DNA of 64,000 nt from Byssochlamys sp. IMV 00236 (GCA_001931875.2 MSJH02000803.1:372362-436361), one strand, 5' to 3'. Numbered from the stretch's first letter, positions 23,862-34,952 are shown. Notes: generated by a model not told the origin, from the letters alone. A program made the numbers and translations.

Positions 23862-24622
23862 TAACTTATCACGCCGTTGAGATCTCCGAACTGCAGCGGA
23901 AATTGATCATCTCACCTCGTTTCAGTCGCTGAAGGATGCAAGTCTCTACGGAGTACAGTCCTAGCTACCTCACCACTACCTCTCAATGGTATCCTCGAAT
24001 TAAGCAACTACGCAGTCAATTCTCACCATCAACATCAACACAGATCACATGACCCTCCTAATTAAACTGCCCAATCCAGTTTAGCGTATATTCTCCCTCG
24101 ACGCGCCGGGCGCGTCATTCGCGCGCGTGCAAAAAAGAAGCGGCTGGGAAAGCGAGACGACATTAATTGAGGGGAGAAAGACCAGAAGGGGAACAATGCG
24201 GCTTCAAGTATCTTACCAGCCACCTCTTTTTTTTTTCTCTTTTTCTTTTTTTTTTCATGCTTCATAAGCTATCTGTCTTCTAACTAGTTAAAGTAACTAA
24301 AAGAAAGCCTAAGGCTTTTCTTCTCTCTTTCTTCCCACCCCTCTCCTCTTTCTTAACTTTCCTCTCATCTAATCCAATCAACCCCGTGACTTGACTTCAC
24401 TTGTCCTCGTGGCCGGAGAGCTCCGCATACAGAAGAACGTGCGATTGCGCTTCAATCTCTCAAGAAAGAAAGAAGAAGAAGAAAAGAAGAGGAAGGAAAG
24501 GCACGGATCAATCAATCAATCAACTGCCAAAACAACCATCGCATCAACCAATTGAACCCCAGTTCAACTTAACCCGACGAAAGAGAGAGAGAGAGAGAGA
24601 AAGAGAGAGTCGAATACACATC
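23862..24622. promoter_or_regulatory. Upstream region of the CENP-A gene
   Basis: A 761-bp stretch between the hAT insertion and the CENP-A start. It holds TACGGAGTA at 23947-23955, a long poly-T/pyrimidine tract (about 24225-24375) typical of fungal promoters, and a GA-rich leader just before the ATG. The hAT insertion ends about 760 bp from the start codon, so the proximal promoter looks undisturbed. Confidence 0.4.
24582..24609. repeat. GA dinucleotide tract in the 5' leader
   Basis: An interrupted (GA)n run ends 13 bp before the CENP-A ATG. It is likely in the 5' untranslated region. Confidence 0.6.
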
Positions 24623-25244
24623 ATGCCCCCCAAAACCGGCGTCCGCGTCGCACGACCAAGCTCATCATCAGCACAAGCACAAGCACAATCCACAACAGCC
24701 GGACCATCACGATCAACCGCTCTAAAACCCACACGAGGCGGCGCGCGCAAATCCACCACTGGTGGGAAACGACCAGCTGGCTCTTCTACTTCTGCCAGAA
24801 CATCAGATGTACAACGTAAGTACACCCCATACACATATATACATAACAAACCTTCCTCAAACCCCTCAACTAATCAATACTATTCCATACCTTACAGCCG
24901 GCGATCCAGCCCCCACCGGTCGTCGTCGCCGCTACAGACCCGGCACTGGCGCTCTAAAAGAAATCCGTCGCTACCAACGCTCCTACGATCTACTCCTTCT
25001 CAAACTCCCCTTTGCTCGACTAGTTCGCGAAGTCGCCCTCGATCTACTCCCCGCTGACGTGGGCCCGGAGCTCCGATGGCAATCGCACGCCATCCAGGCC
25101 CTGCAGGAAGCAGCCGAAGCGTTCCTGGTACATTTGTTCGAGGATACGAATCTGTGCGCTATCCATGCGAAGAGGGTTACGATTATGCAGAAGGATATTC
25201 AGCTCGCGAGGCGGATACGTGGTGTTTGGGGTGGGCTTGGTTGA
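24623..25244 (+). CDS. Centromeric histone H3 variant (CENP-A/Cse4)
   Basis: Exons 24623-24815 and 24898-25244, intron 24816-24897 (GTAAGT...CAG), 179 aa. Replaces H3 in centromeric nucleosomes and specifies where kinetochores form. The first ~80 residues are a basic, S/A/T-rich tail unlike that of H3. The histone fold is unmistakable: [77 protein letters not shown] features: loop 1 between LD and LRW is longer than in H3 by about five residues (LLPADVGPE), W replaces F in the LRF motif, the tail lacks the ARTKQTARKS sequence, and the C-terminus is extended beyond RRIRG. The start follows a GA-rich leader and gives MPPKTGVR. The gene sits beside an AT-rich hAT relic. Confidence 0.96.
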
Positions 25245-26066
25245 GATTGGGGTAGTGAAGAAATAGAAAAGAAAGAAGGAGAGACGGCCTGCCATTTTTG
25301 TTCTTTTCTTCTTCTTTTTTTTTATATCGTTTTGTACAAGTGTGAGAGAGGGCTTTTATCTTGGTGTTTTCAGGGAGCGGGGAGCGAAGGTCTGGTGTTT
25401 CTGGCGTTTTGAAAGGGCTTGTCCCTCTTATATCAGGCCTGCGGCGGATATTCCCAGCCTGTTTGCGCCGCAGGGTTTGCGGTAGTTATTGTTTGTCCCA
25501 ATTCCCCTTGTCGAGAAACAGCGGGCACTCGACGCGTGCCGTTTTTAGGCTTGTGTCTTTGAGGGACATTGCTTTTTTCTTCTTGCTCTCTTCTTTTCCC
25601 GCAGTTACAGATAAAAATACCCGCGCAAGCAGCTATTAATTACCATATAGCCGGATCTAACATTAGATAGCAACGGCCACCGGCAATCTACATTGATCTC
25701 AAGAGACAGTTCAGGAACTACTGACAAATTTTGCTTGTTTTTCAACCAAGTAAATATGACATGGTATCTCATGAGATTGTCGTAGATAGTCACCGGAGAG
25801 AAAAGTACATACATCAAGTCACATCATTCCCACGCTTGCAGTTGAATATTGACATTTGAGAAGAAAAATTATGTCAGGCGACTTCCCTTGAGATCAGAAG
25901 CGCCCGCTCCCATGCCAGTTGCGTTGTCCTATCCTATCCCTGTCCTGGTCCTCCATAACTCCGCTGATTCGTAAAGGCAATCCGATAGAAATTTGAATGC
26001 AAATGCTGGTATGCCCGGACGATCCACCAACATATGAGTAGGCCGCATCAGCAGCAGAAAATCGAC
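25245..26066. other. Convergent 3' intergenic region
   Basis: Between the 3' ends of CENP-A and MAU2. Contains T-rich tracts near 25300-25325 and no convincing coding frame; frames up to 92 codons lack domains. Confidence 0.45.
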
Positions 26067-29062
26067 TCAGTGAGCCACTTCTTTCTTCAGAGAAGGAGGT
26101 AAACTCATCATGACCCGGTGTGCTTCCTCTCTCACTGAACCTGCCTCTTCTCCTTTACCCTGTCGTTCAAGGGTTTCCGCCAGCATATCGTCTGTGACAC
26201 TGACCCAGAGTCGGTCGCTGGCCCTCTTCGCCATTGCTCGACCGGCCCGAGCGCTCTTCTCGGACTGCTCACCCACGACACCCCGGAAGTACTTCCAACT
26301 CATAAAGGTCAGCGTCATGCAGGTGATCTGGCAATTCCCAATAGACGTCGCCGACTGCAATGCTTGCTGCAGGAATTGCTTGGTCTGGATCGTCGACTCA
26401 GTCTGGACAGTGGCGCAGACAAGATAGTATGCGGCTTGGATGTACCGGCTAGGACTGTTCTTGCAGAAAGCTTCCAGAGTGGACAAGATACTCGGGAGCT
26501 GCGAATGATTGGGATGGCTGGGATCACGCAAGATCAACACGGTGTTCAAGGTCGCCAGGATAGAGATGTCCCGCTGAGGATCGTTACGCATCGCCTTGCT
26601 GGCTGACGGCGAGAGGGAGAGAATCGGAGAACGGAACGAGGCCAGAGCAGCTGTCAGATCGCCAGTGCCTTGCGCAATCGCCCCCGTAGCATATTCCATA
26701 AGACACTGGATACTCTCAGGCAGACTGTGTCCCAGATCTTTCGCAACTTGTCGCAACTCCTTCATTGTCTGGCTGGCTAGGTCCCAGTCAGTCCGCGCAG
26801 ACGCAAGAAAGATCTGCTGAAGGAGAAGGTTGCAGTAGAGGATCCGGCGCCACTCGATGCGTCTACCCGCAGTCATCAACGACTCAGGAACCTCTTGCGG
26901 GGCCTTGAAACTGCCTCTGATCATTCGTAATCCTTCCTGGAGGTACTTTTCAGCTTTACGGCCGTCGTGCGAGTTCTTCGCGCTGAGGGTGACTGAGCTG
27001 AGGAAATAACAAAGCACGTAGAGGTCATGTTGGGGAAGCCAGTTCAAGGTGAGAACCGGTACGCCATTCTCGACTTGCAGAATATCCCCAGTGTCCGCGG
27101 ACGCAGGACCGACTGACTTGCCGCTCAATGGAATTGAAAATGACCCATCATCACGCCAGTGTGAGTCATTGATCTTCTGGTCCATCAAGCTCTGCATAAC
27201 CTGCAGCTTCTGCGTTGACTGATTGAGGTCGTACTCGAGTAGACTGCAAGAAATGTCGACCATCTGGATCAGGGTATTGATCTGCGGTATCTCCTGAACT
27301 TCAGTGTTCAACTGGTAGCTCCGCGCTGAAGCCACGGCTCGTTGAGCTTGCTCAATCGAGTCAGAAGATGTCGACTGTTGGAGATGGGCCAGTGCCTCGG
27401 TGACCGCTGCAATCACGGAAACTGCCCTATCCCCATTACGGCTGGCCAGGCTGGAAATCTTGTGCAGATGATGCAGTGCCGCTACAAAGTCTTGATGTGA
27501 GGATGTCGATAACGACAGACTCACGCGGAGGAGGCGAAAGGCGTATTCCCATGCGACATGTCGATACCTGCAGCTGGTCAGGTCTGCATCATTGGCGGTA
27601 TTTGAGAAGGCAGATGCAACTTACGCTTCGACATCCTGGATCATGCCATCCACAGCTTTCAACGCAGCCTTGGGGTTCGACCTGTGTAACATCCGGGCGA
27701 GCAATTGCTGCATGCTGTATTTCAGATCAAGCATCCGATTCTATGGTAGGATATTAGCTAGAGTGCTGTTGTATCGTCAAGACAATCAACTTACGCGTTC
27801 GCATAGATCAATCTAAGAAATGTCAGCGAGTACTATTGCATCATACAAATGGGCCAGATTTGACTTACGCCTTTACTTAATGCAGTCTCCGCCTCCATGT
27901 GGTTGTCCGTCTCTTCGTACAGGACGCGGGCATAGCGCAGTCTGACCAGCGCCTCCGTTCGCGGCTGCAGTCTCCAGTTCTGGACGAGTTGTTAGCACGA
28001 CCTGGCATGGCTACACTGCCATCTATTGACGTGAATGCGAACCTTCAGTACAGCCTCCAAACAACCCAATCCTGTAGCCACGAGTTTATAATACTCCTCC
28101 ACTGCCATTTCCTTTCTCATCAGTGCCACCATTGTCCCCTGGTGATGCGCAGCCTTGAGATACTCATCCGCCAGCGCCAGCAGCACCAACTGATAATCCA
28201 CTGGCGGCTTAGTCGATTTGTCTCCTGACGGCAGGCTCTGTTTCACCGCCGGCTTCTTGGCCTGTGCTGGAGATTGCATCGTCTTTGGTTTCGCAGGGGA
28301 AGGAATCAGAACCTGCGGAACTTGTTTCCGAACCGGAGAGATTGACCTAGAGGCAGATGGTGCGGGTTGCGGTTGCGGTTGTTGCCGTGGCTGCTGTACT
28401 ACAGGAGATCGAGATAGCTGCTGGCTGGGACGAGCAACAGGAAGCTGAGCCTGCAGCGGCGAGTTTGCGGGAAACTGGGTGAACTGCGCATTCGGACGGT
28501 TGGCATTGGCATCGTGGGGGACGTAGTAGGGCGAGGGAACCGGCGAGGCAGGCGCGATGGAAGTTGCACTGTGGGAAGGAACGGAAGTCACAGCGACAAC
28601 CGGTGAGGAAGGAGGCCGGTTGCCATATGGGGAAGGCGCGGAGGGAGGCCCGTGGATGAAATGCGCCGATGGGGAAGCTGCGATGCTGCCTGGCACGGGC
28701 GACTGCGGGTGCGAGAAGGTCGTGGCCGCCGGGTTGACATATTGCTGTGGAGGTCCCAGTGGGCGCTGTTGCTGCTGCTGCTGCTGTACTTGCTGTTGTA
28801 CTTGTTGCTGATAATAAAACTGCTGTTGTTGCTGCTGCGGTGACGGCTGCTGTTGCTGCGAATATACAGGATAATTCGAGATCAGGACCTGAGGATAGAT
28901 CATCGGCTTGCCATATTGCGGATACGATGCATTGGGATTGATATTGTACGGCGCTTGCTGGGGATGAGGCACACTGGGATGCGCATGCTGCTGCTGCTGC
29001 GGCTGCTGCGGCGGCACATACTGCGGATGATACTGGCCGTTATGAGGCGGTGGGTAACTCAT
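26067..29062 (-). CDS. Cohesin loading factor MAU2/Scc4
   Basis: Five exons, 29062-28043, 27979-27869, 27812-27795 (18 nt), 27740-27625 and 27567-26067, all in frame, 921 aa. With Scc2/NIPBL it loads the cohesin ring onto chromosomes. The N-terminal ~290 residues are low complexity, rich in Q, P and S, with polyglutamine runs (CAG repeats, about 28765-28860 in the DNA). The MAU2/TPR region starts at PPVDYQLVLLALADEYLKAA and continues through GLGCLEAVLK, RTEALVRLRYARVLYEE, EAETALSKG and IQDVEAYRHVAWEYAFRLLR, then a long helical TPR-like array to the C-terminus (ERQGKGEEAGSVREEAHRVM). These match the cohesin loading factor family. Four introns of 54-63 bp cluster within ~480 bp around the microexon. 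The start (MSYPPPHNGQY) was chosen over an upstream in-frame Met whose context looks non-coding. Confidence 0.93.
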
Positions 29063-29344
29063 CGCCCCTTCACAAGTGCCCGATGGCAGCAGTTTGGCGG
29101 TATATCCACGGAGGACGCTGCTGCCATGAAAGAAAGCCAGATGTTCCAACTTTGAACAGCGCGTCTAATAATTGATAATAATGCGCGTTCTCCGCCGAAC
29201 GCCAAGCCGGTGGCCGGAGCGGAGAAACGAGCATCCTCGTGGAGATTGTGGGCGCTTCCCTCATTGGCTGGAGGACTAAGGTACGAACTATACGAGCTAA
29301 GTATAATTATATGCAGTTCTCATTTATACTATGAAATCATTTCC
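29063..29344. promoter_or_regulatory. MAU2 upstream region
   Basis: A short region between the MAU2 start and the truncated end of the NAPE-PLD-like pseudogene. Any MAU2 promoter lies here or in the pseudogene itself. Confidence 0.35.
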
Positions 29345-30599
29345 GTCGCCTTTTTGCACTTTGTGTCCTTTGAATATCTCCACAGAGTCATACGGATTCG
29401 AGTGCACGGCACTCAAAACATGTCGTGGTTTATACGCTCCGATAGGAATCAGGCCCAAGGTCAAAGGGACCCCGAAGTTCGCCAATTTGCTTGAAAGCAG
29501 GACAGACGGGAAGGTGGGCGAACTCTAGGCCCCAGTTATCAACTTCTTTAGGCAGAAGTAGAACTATGCGATAGCCAGTGTCACCAGCGAAGTACACCGA
29601 CTTGCTACCCGAGAAAATCGACCAAGAAGCTCACAATGTAGTCGACTTATTAAAGGGAGTACGCGCAGATGTATTCTGGCAAGGGAGACAAGAAGCTCTC
29701 GCTGCAATATCTTTTTTTGAGGAGCCAGTCATCAGATGACTTGGCGAAGGTCTCTCGTCTGTTGATTCAGACAACGTGAAGTCAACGTCCTCCCACCAGT
29801 CGCGCTTGACAGCGCTCTTGATGCCGCAGTCGGTAAACCATTTTTTGAGACCCTTTGGGACAGAACTTGACCGAGGGGTGAAATTTTTGGATTTCAAGGA
29901 TGGTTGGATGAGAAAGGTGATTGTAATGGGAATGGCTTATGATAACCTGCCCATGGCGTACGTATCAGCTATCACGACCGAAAACAAGCAAAAANNNNNN
30001 NNNNNNNNNNNNNNAGACTTGAATGATGACCTACATAATCGATGGCTAGAATATCAGAGATGTCGCAGGGTTTGGGGTGAATCTTTCATGACCTAGCCAG
30101 GAGACCGGCGAGCAGCGGTCTTAGAATACGGGATCAAAGAGGACCCATAAGCCAGTGGGAAACTCAATCAATGTAGTGGCACGCATGTCCTCACCATGTT
30201 GCACGCAGAGCTTGTGAGCTTCTTCTAGATGGGAGGAACTTGGGTTTGATTACTGAGACTATTAGTGGCGCGGGATCAGGCTGCTGGCTGTTTCCAGAGA
30301 AGAACTTGCGAGATATCCATGTCAGCAAAACACGGGTAAGAAAGCAGAAGCTTCTGCAACTTGTGGAAAAGGAGCCAGCAAAGCACTCACTGAAACGTTG
30401 CCTTGAATATTTCGAGAAAAAAGAAGTCACGAGAACTTCCCCATGGATTCACAAAGCCCCTCGCTTCCCCATTGCCGGCCTTATTTCTCACCCAGTGGCT
30501 CTTCTCACCAACCATATCCGGCACCACAGCCAACGCGGCCGGCGCACTGACAGTTACGGCATATAGGGCGTTGACAACATCTCTACTCTCAGAACTCAT
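29345..30599 (-). pseudogene. NAPE-PLD-like metallo-beta-lactamase-fold hydrolase, decayed
   Basis: Reading the minus strand, pieces of a NAPE-hydrolysing phospholipase D-like protein appear in order but not in one frame. The start is MSSESRDVVNALYAV (30599), then GFVNPWGS, an apparent intron (donor GTGAGT near 30388), then FFSGNSQQPDP and SQALRATW. A TGA at 30193-30191 follows, where the family has a leucine. Then GHACHYI, a frame change, EFPTGLWVLFDPVF, a TAA at 30123-30121, DRCSPVSWLG, another shift and the 20-N gap. Beyond the gap come ISHSHYNHLSHPTIL, where the metal motif HxHxDH has Asn for Asp, then [40 protein letters not shown] and [12 protein letters not shown]. The C-terminus is missing. 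At least two stops, several frameshifts and the lost Asp show the gene is dead; the gap hides part of it. Confidence 0.85.
29995..30014. other. Assembly gap, 20 N
   Basis: Twenty N bases within the NAPE-PLD-like pseudogene, preceded by a short A run. The true gap length is unknown. Confidence 0.99.
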
Positions 30600-31247
30600 G
30601 TTTCTATATCTTACTATCTTGGCATTACTAAAGTGTTGAAGAGGGGTACGCGACCGTGGGCTTGATAAGAAGAACAGTCGGGGGATGTTGCGCATAGGAT
30701 GCTCGTAGCAGGTCCTCACGACTAGGAAGCAAGAGTTGAGCGAGATGGACGGGAATACTTGGAAGCATTATTATACGGTATGTTTTAATATTAACACGCA
30801 GAGTGATTTCAATACTAACACTACTAAAACAAATTGTAGCTTTTGGTGGCGTACCTAGACCTGCAAGTAGTATTATGTGGGGCGTCAGCTGAACTAATTA
30901 TGGTAGTTAAAGAGATGCCCATAATAATAATAACCACCGATTCCCCCGGTCATCCTCGGATCTGAGCTTTCTAGTTTCTACCCTTGGATGTAGAGCATCC
31001 ATTGCCTCATGCAGTTCCCAATCATGAATTAAGCAAACGGCCTTTATTATAGAGATTCCTTCTCTAAAATCTTTTATCCTCTATTATCTCTAGTCGGTTG
31101 CTGATAGCCATTCTTCAAACCCCCATATTCATCCTCAAACTATTCTACATATACATATGATTGTAACGCACCCTTCTAAGCTTATATTCTGACGTGCGTC
31201 CAACTGAAGTCGAGTCAATTGCGATAATTTCATTACGATACCCCAAA
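30600..31247. other. Divergent intergenic region
   Basis: Between the pseudogene start and the phosphodiesterase gene. AT-rich with (ATA)n near 30922; no coding frame is supported. It would once have been a shared promoter. Confidence 0.4.
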
Positions 31248-32504
31248 ATGTCTGAATCTGCACCCTTGTTGGAGACGAAGATGGTGACTCCGCGCTGTAT
31301 GTCTCCTAAACATTACCGATTCTCTCCGTTCAAGCCTAGCTGACAGATTTCCAAGCCGCTTTTACATTTGCAAAGGATACTCCGCACGGGAAACGTCCCC
31401 AGGCCATCGCGCATCGAGGATATAAAGCCACATACCCGGAAAACACAATGAGCGCATTCAAAGGAGCAGTAGATGTAGGCGCACATGCTATTGAGACGGA
31501 TCTACGTTTGACCAAGGACGGCGTGGTGGTTCTTTCACACGTAAGTAAGGTTTAAGATTTCTTTTCTAAGCTTCTGGCACAAAAATAGTCGCCAACCAGG
31601 GCTGGGCAAAGCTTATTTTCAAACTATAGGATGTTACTCTCAAACGCTGTTTTGGAAAAGATGAGCAGCTCACAGACTGCAATTGGGACTATATCAAGAC
31701 GTTGCGCACATTGAAAGAACCGCACGAACAAATGCCTAGATTGAAAGACCTTTTGGAGTATTTGGCAACTCCAGGTCTTGAAGACATTTGGGTATTGCTT
31801 GACGTCAAGCTACTCCTGCCGAGTCTGACAGAAGTCCTGATGGGAGACAAAACCGTTCAAGCAAAGTTTGACAATTACGCCGATGATCTTTTCAGGTCAA
31901 TTGCAGCTACATTAGCAGATGTTAAGCCATCATCGTCGCGCCCGTGGAATCAACGTGTGTTGGTGGGATGTTGGGCGGTAAGTTTAATTTTCATACCATG
32001 CTCTACCCATGTTTTCTTCGAAATGCTAATATTTCTTTCTATATATAGGCAAAATACCTCCCCCTCTGCACAAAATATCTACCTGAATATCCAATAACCC
32101 ACATTGGATTCAACGTAGATTACGCACGTCAATTCCTCCAAATTCCTAGCGTCAACATCAACATGTTTCAAACGCTAATAATAGGACCACGTGGAAATGC
32201 CTTGCTTCAGGAAGTGAAGAAGCAGAAGCCTGATCGCTCAATACTTCTCTGGACAGTGAATGAAGAATCGTGGATGAAATGGAGTATTGGACAAGAAGTC
32301 GATGGCGTGATAACTGATGATCCCAAGAAATATCTCGAGGTGTGCGAAAGCTATGATAAGCTGGAGAAGCTACGCCACTCTTGGGAGTCTTGGAAGGCTA
32401 TTTTCTGGATGCATATGATGGCTTTGGTATTCGGTCTGGCTTTCAGATTGAAACACGGGCTGTGGGTCGATGTAAAAAAGGTTAGGAAAAATCAGGAAAG
32501 TTGA
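31248..32504 (+). CDS. GDPD-family phosphodiesterase, Pgc1-like
   Basis: Exons 31248-31296, 31347-31540, 31630-31977 and 32049-32504; three short introns with GTATGT/GTAAGT donors; 348 aa. The glycerophosphodiester phosphodiesterase fold is clear: AHRGY with catalytic His39, [15 protein letters not shown] with Glu66 and Asp68, LSHD with His81, and LLDVK further on. The C-terminal part contains [11 protein letters not shown] and VDGVITDDP, standard GDPD strands. A hydrophobic C-terminal segment ([18 protein letters not shown]) looks like a tail anchor. Length, residues and tail match yeast Pgc1, a phospholipase C that degrades phosphatidylglycerol at lipid droplets and mitochondria; the exact substrate here is inference. 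All catalytic residues are present, so the enzyme should be active. Confidence 0.92.
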
Positions 32505-33298
32505 ATATAAACGAGATGGGATCGCTATCCTCGGAATGGAATTGTGAAGTATCTTGATTTAAGGCCAGCGAGTGTCCTTCTGGCTTGTAGTGCTTCTAAT
32601 ACATATTGCGCTTAGAGTTAGACTGTGTTGGCTTTCTCTGGAATTAATTGACCATCTGGATTGAAGATCTCAACAGCAGCACAGGAAGATATATTCAGAT
32701 GTAGTGCTTTTCTGTTGAAGACCTTCCCATGGGTCGAGTTTGCTGAGAAGGAGTCTGAGAGCTCTGCCAGGAAATCCCTGCAATTAAGGATTGCAATTGC
32801 ATGGTGTTGTGTTGTTCCTGGTTGCCAGATTCTGCAGTGGTCCATCAGTTTTTATCGTTCACCGTTAGTCGGAATACAAAGACGGTCGTATTGATATCCA
32901 AGCTGGATGTCTATACTATTCCGAACCGTATATCTTACGAATTTCGGGCATTGTATTTAGAATCAAGCCTTAGTGTGATCTCGACCACCTTGCCTTGCAG
33001 TAAGTTCAACTACGAACTTCATCTTCTGCTTCCGTTATATGGGCCCCGTTAGGTTTACTAACGCATAACCCACTTGCTATCTATTAACTCCTGTACATAC
33101 AGGAGCGTTGTTCCGAGCATTCCTTTTCGCACCCCGAAAGGATTCGGGCTTCCCGATAACCTTCGCACCCGACAACGTAATTGACATATACACTTGGCCC
33201 CCCGCAACAAGATATAAAAAGATTCACGTATGCTCATCTTCAAAACACTCACAGAAGTCTTATTTTGAATATCAAGTCATTTTATATCAGCTATCATA
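32505..33298. other. Intergenic region
   Basis: Downstream of the phosphodiesterase and upstream of the hydrolase. No frame above 83 codons and none with domain content. The promoter of the downstream gene occupies the right end. Confidence 0.4.
33213..33220 (+). promoter_or_regulatory. Candidate TATA box
   Basis: TATAAAAA lies 79 bp before the ATG of the alpha/beta hydrolase, a plausible core promoter position for a regulated fungal gene. Confidence 0.5.
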
Positions 33299-34240
33299 AT
33301 GTCGGAGACAATTAAGCCCGTCAGCATCCCCAACATTGCTTGGGAGACTGCCGCCAATATACTTCTCCCGCCGAACTTCGACAAGAACAAGAACTATCCC
33401 GCTGTGGTGTCTGCTCACCCCATCGGATCCTGCAAGGAACAGACCGCAGGAAATGTCTATGGAAAAGCAATGGCAGAGGCCGGTTTTGTGGTTGTCACCT
33501 TTGACGCTTCTTTCCAGGGCGCCTCAGGTGGTGAGCCACGGTTTATCGAGGACCCTGAATTCCGCGTTTCCGACTTTCGCTTTGTCGTCGACTACATCCA
33601 GAAACTGCCATACGTCGATGCAGAGCGTATTGGCGTGCTTGGAATCTGCGGCGGAGGTGGCTACGCGGTCAACGCAGCCATGACTGATTACCGCTTCAAG
33701 TGCTGTGTCGGTATCACACCGGTCAACTTTGGTCGGCTCTCCCGCGAAGCCTTTGGCAATTTCGACCCTGTCGCCACTCTTGAGAACATAGCTAAGCAGC
33801 GTACTGTCGAGGCCCAAGGTGGTGACCGCCTCGTCATTAATCTTCTCCCACCCTCTGTCGAAGAGGCGAAGAAATCGACTACGGACATCGACGTTCTTGA
33901 GGCAACCGAGTACTATAAGACCAGCCGTGGCCAGGCGCCCAACGGGTGCACCAGCGGTCTCTTATCGTTCAACAGCGCCGCCCTCTCGTGGGATGCCTTC
34001 AACCACGCAGAGGTCCTCATGACAAGGCCCCTCATGGTCGTCGTTGGTGACAGGCCCGGGGGCTTTGGCGCCTACCGCGATGCCCTGGAGATTCATGGCC
34101 GGGCAGGCTCCAAGGAGAAGCATGTCGTCGTTCTACCTGGGGTTTCACACTATATGTTGTACGACAAGCCTGAGGCGGTCAAGCCTGCTCTCGATCAGGT
34201 CCTTCCTTTCCTTAAGAAGCACCTCGGGGAAGCCAGGTAG
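33299..34240 (+). CDS. Alpha/beta hydrolase with a cysteine at the nucleophile elbow
   Basis: Intronless, 313 aa. An alpha/beta hydrolase related to dienelactone hydrolase and bacterial YcjY-type proteins. Early strand VVSAHPIGSCKEQT, then VVVTFDASFQGASGGEPRF. The nucleophile elbow reads GVLGICGGGGY, placing Cys117 where serine usually sits. A likely acid follows VVVGDRP (Asp251) and the catalytic His is in GVSHYML (His284). Cys nucleophiles are known in dienelactone hydrolases, which open lactone rings in aromatic catabolism, so the change need not inactivate it. Substrate unknown. The lack of introns and higher GC than the flanking DNA could reflect a bacterial-type family or horizontal transfer, unproven. 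The start follows a TATA box and a short A-rich context. No obvious pathway partner lies beside it. Confidence 0.88.
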   Translation: MSETIKPVSIPNIAWETAANILLPPNFDKNKNYPAVVSAHPIGSCKEQTAGNVYGKAMAEAGFVVVTFDASFQGASGGEPRFIEDPEFRVSDFRFVVDYIQKLPYVDAERIGVLGICGGGGYAVNAAMTDYRFKCCVGITPVNFGRLSREAFGNFDPVATLENIAKQRTVEAQGGDRLVINLLPPSVEEAKKSTTDIDVLEATEYYKTSRGQAPNGCTSGLLSFNSAALSWDAFNHAEVLMTRPLMVVVGDRPGGFGAYRDALEIHGRAGSKEKHVVVLPGVSHYMLYDKPEAVKPALDQVLPFLKKHLGEAR

Positions 34241-34667
34241 ATAGAATTAATGCTATGATTTGGGACGAAATGAATGAGATGAAAATATTGAAAGAGATTG
34301 TGTAAAAGTGCTTTTTGTCGAGCATTTTCTTCAGATGAAAGTTCCCATATGTACATACATGCTTTAGCTAGCCCTGATCATTGATCGTGATGAATCCTCC
34401 TCCACGGTAGTATCTCCAGTGCAGTAGAAAGTGATTAGATACGGGTCCTTCTATATGCTTAGTTGTTTTAATTAATTTCCAGTTTGGGATTAGATTTTAA
34501 CGTCTCTCCCTTTCAACAGTCGAAGCCAATCAGTCTCCAGATATTTTAATTCGGAATTATTACAGTAGAACAAGTAAGCCAAAAGAAAAGGGTTGGAATT
34601 CATTCCCTCTACCTCAAGCCGATAGTCCATTCCCCGCCAAGAATAAGCGTAGTTCTACTCGATCTCC

Positions 34668-34952
34668 TCAAAGCTCCAGCTCCTCCCGATACAGACACTG
34701 CTGCCTCGCGCAGCGGAAAACATAAGCACAGCCACGTTCTATCTGCCCACGTGAAGTCTTCCCACATTCACACAAAGGGTTCCCATCTCTGATGCCCTCC
34801 AGATCATCAAACACCATGCGGTTGCATTTTTCGCAAGAATAGAACGGTCTGTTGATATTACCGTTGTTGTTACCCTGGGTCTTGCGGCGAGTCATTCTAA
34901 GCTCACAGCACCGTGGTGCGTGTGGGAACAGCTGAGGGATTTCTTGTGCCAT
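34668..34952 (-). CDS. Small GRF-type/zinc-ribbon protein
   Basis: Intronless, 94 aa. Two cysteine-containing modules are visible. The first has PRCCELRMTRRKTQ, then NRPFYSCEKCNRMVFDDL, resembling a GRF zinc finger (conserved R-P-F-Y-x-C). The second is PLCECGKTSRGQI followed by AYVFRCARQQCLYREE, like fungal GRF-related zinc ribbons. Such domains bind single-stranded nucleic acid in larger enzymes, but here they form nearly the whole protein, so the role is unknown. Fungal genomes contain many small proteins of this kind. The ATG at 34952 begins MAQEIPQLFPH, with ample upstream non-coding DNA. Confidence 0.75.
   Translation of the reverse strand: MAQEIPQLFPHAPRCCELRMTRRKTQGNNNGNINRPFYSCEKCNRMVFDDLEGIRDGNPLCECGKTSRGQIERGCAYVFRCARQQCLYREELEL

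Noticed and set aside
17742..25244. Possible link between pogo-like MITE (CENP-B-related transposases) and the nearby CENP-A gene
   Set aside because: Attractive because pogo transposases gave rise to CENP-B, but the two are about 6.5 kb apart with a gene between them, and the TIR does not match a CENP-B box. Coincidence is enough.
28765..28860. Glutamine-repeat tract as a separate microsatellite feature
   Set aside because: It is coding sequence of the MAU2 N-terminus and is described there.
20059..29062. Centromere or centromere-proximal locus, given CENP-A and MAU2 genes and an AT-rich tract
   Set aside because: Genes for centromere proteins need not lie at centromeres; the AT-rich block has transposon ends and a target duplication, which explains it fully.
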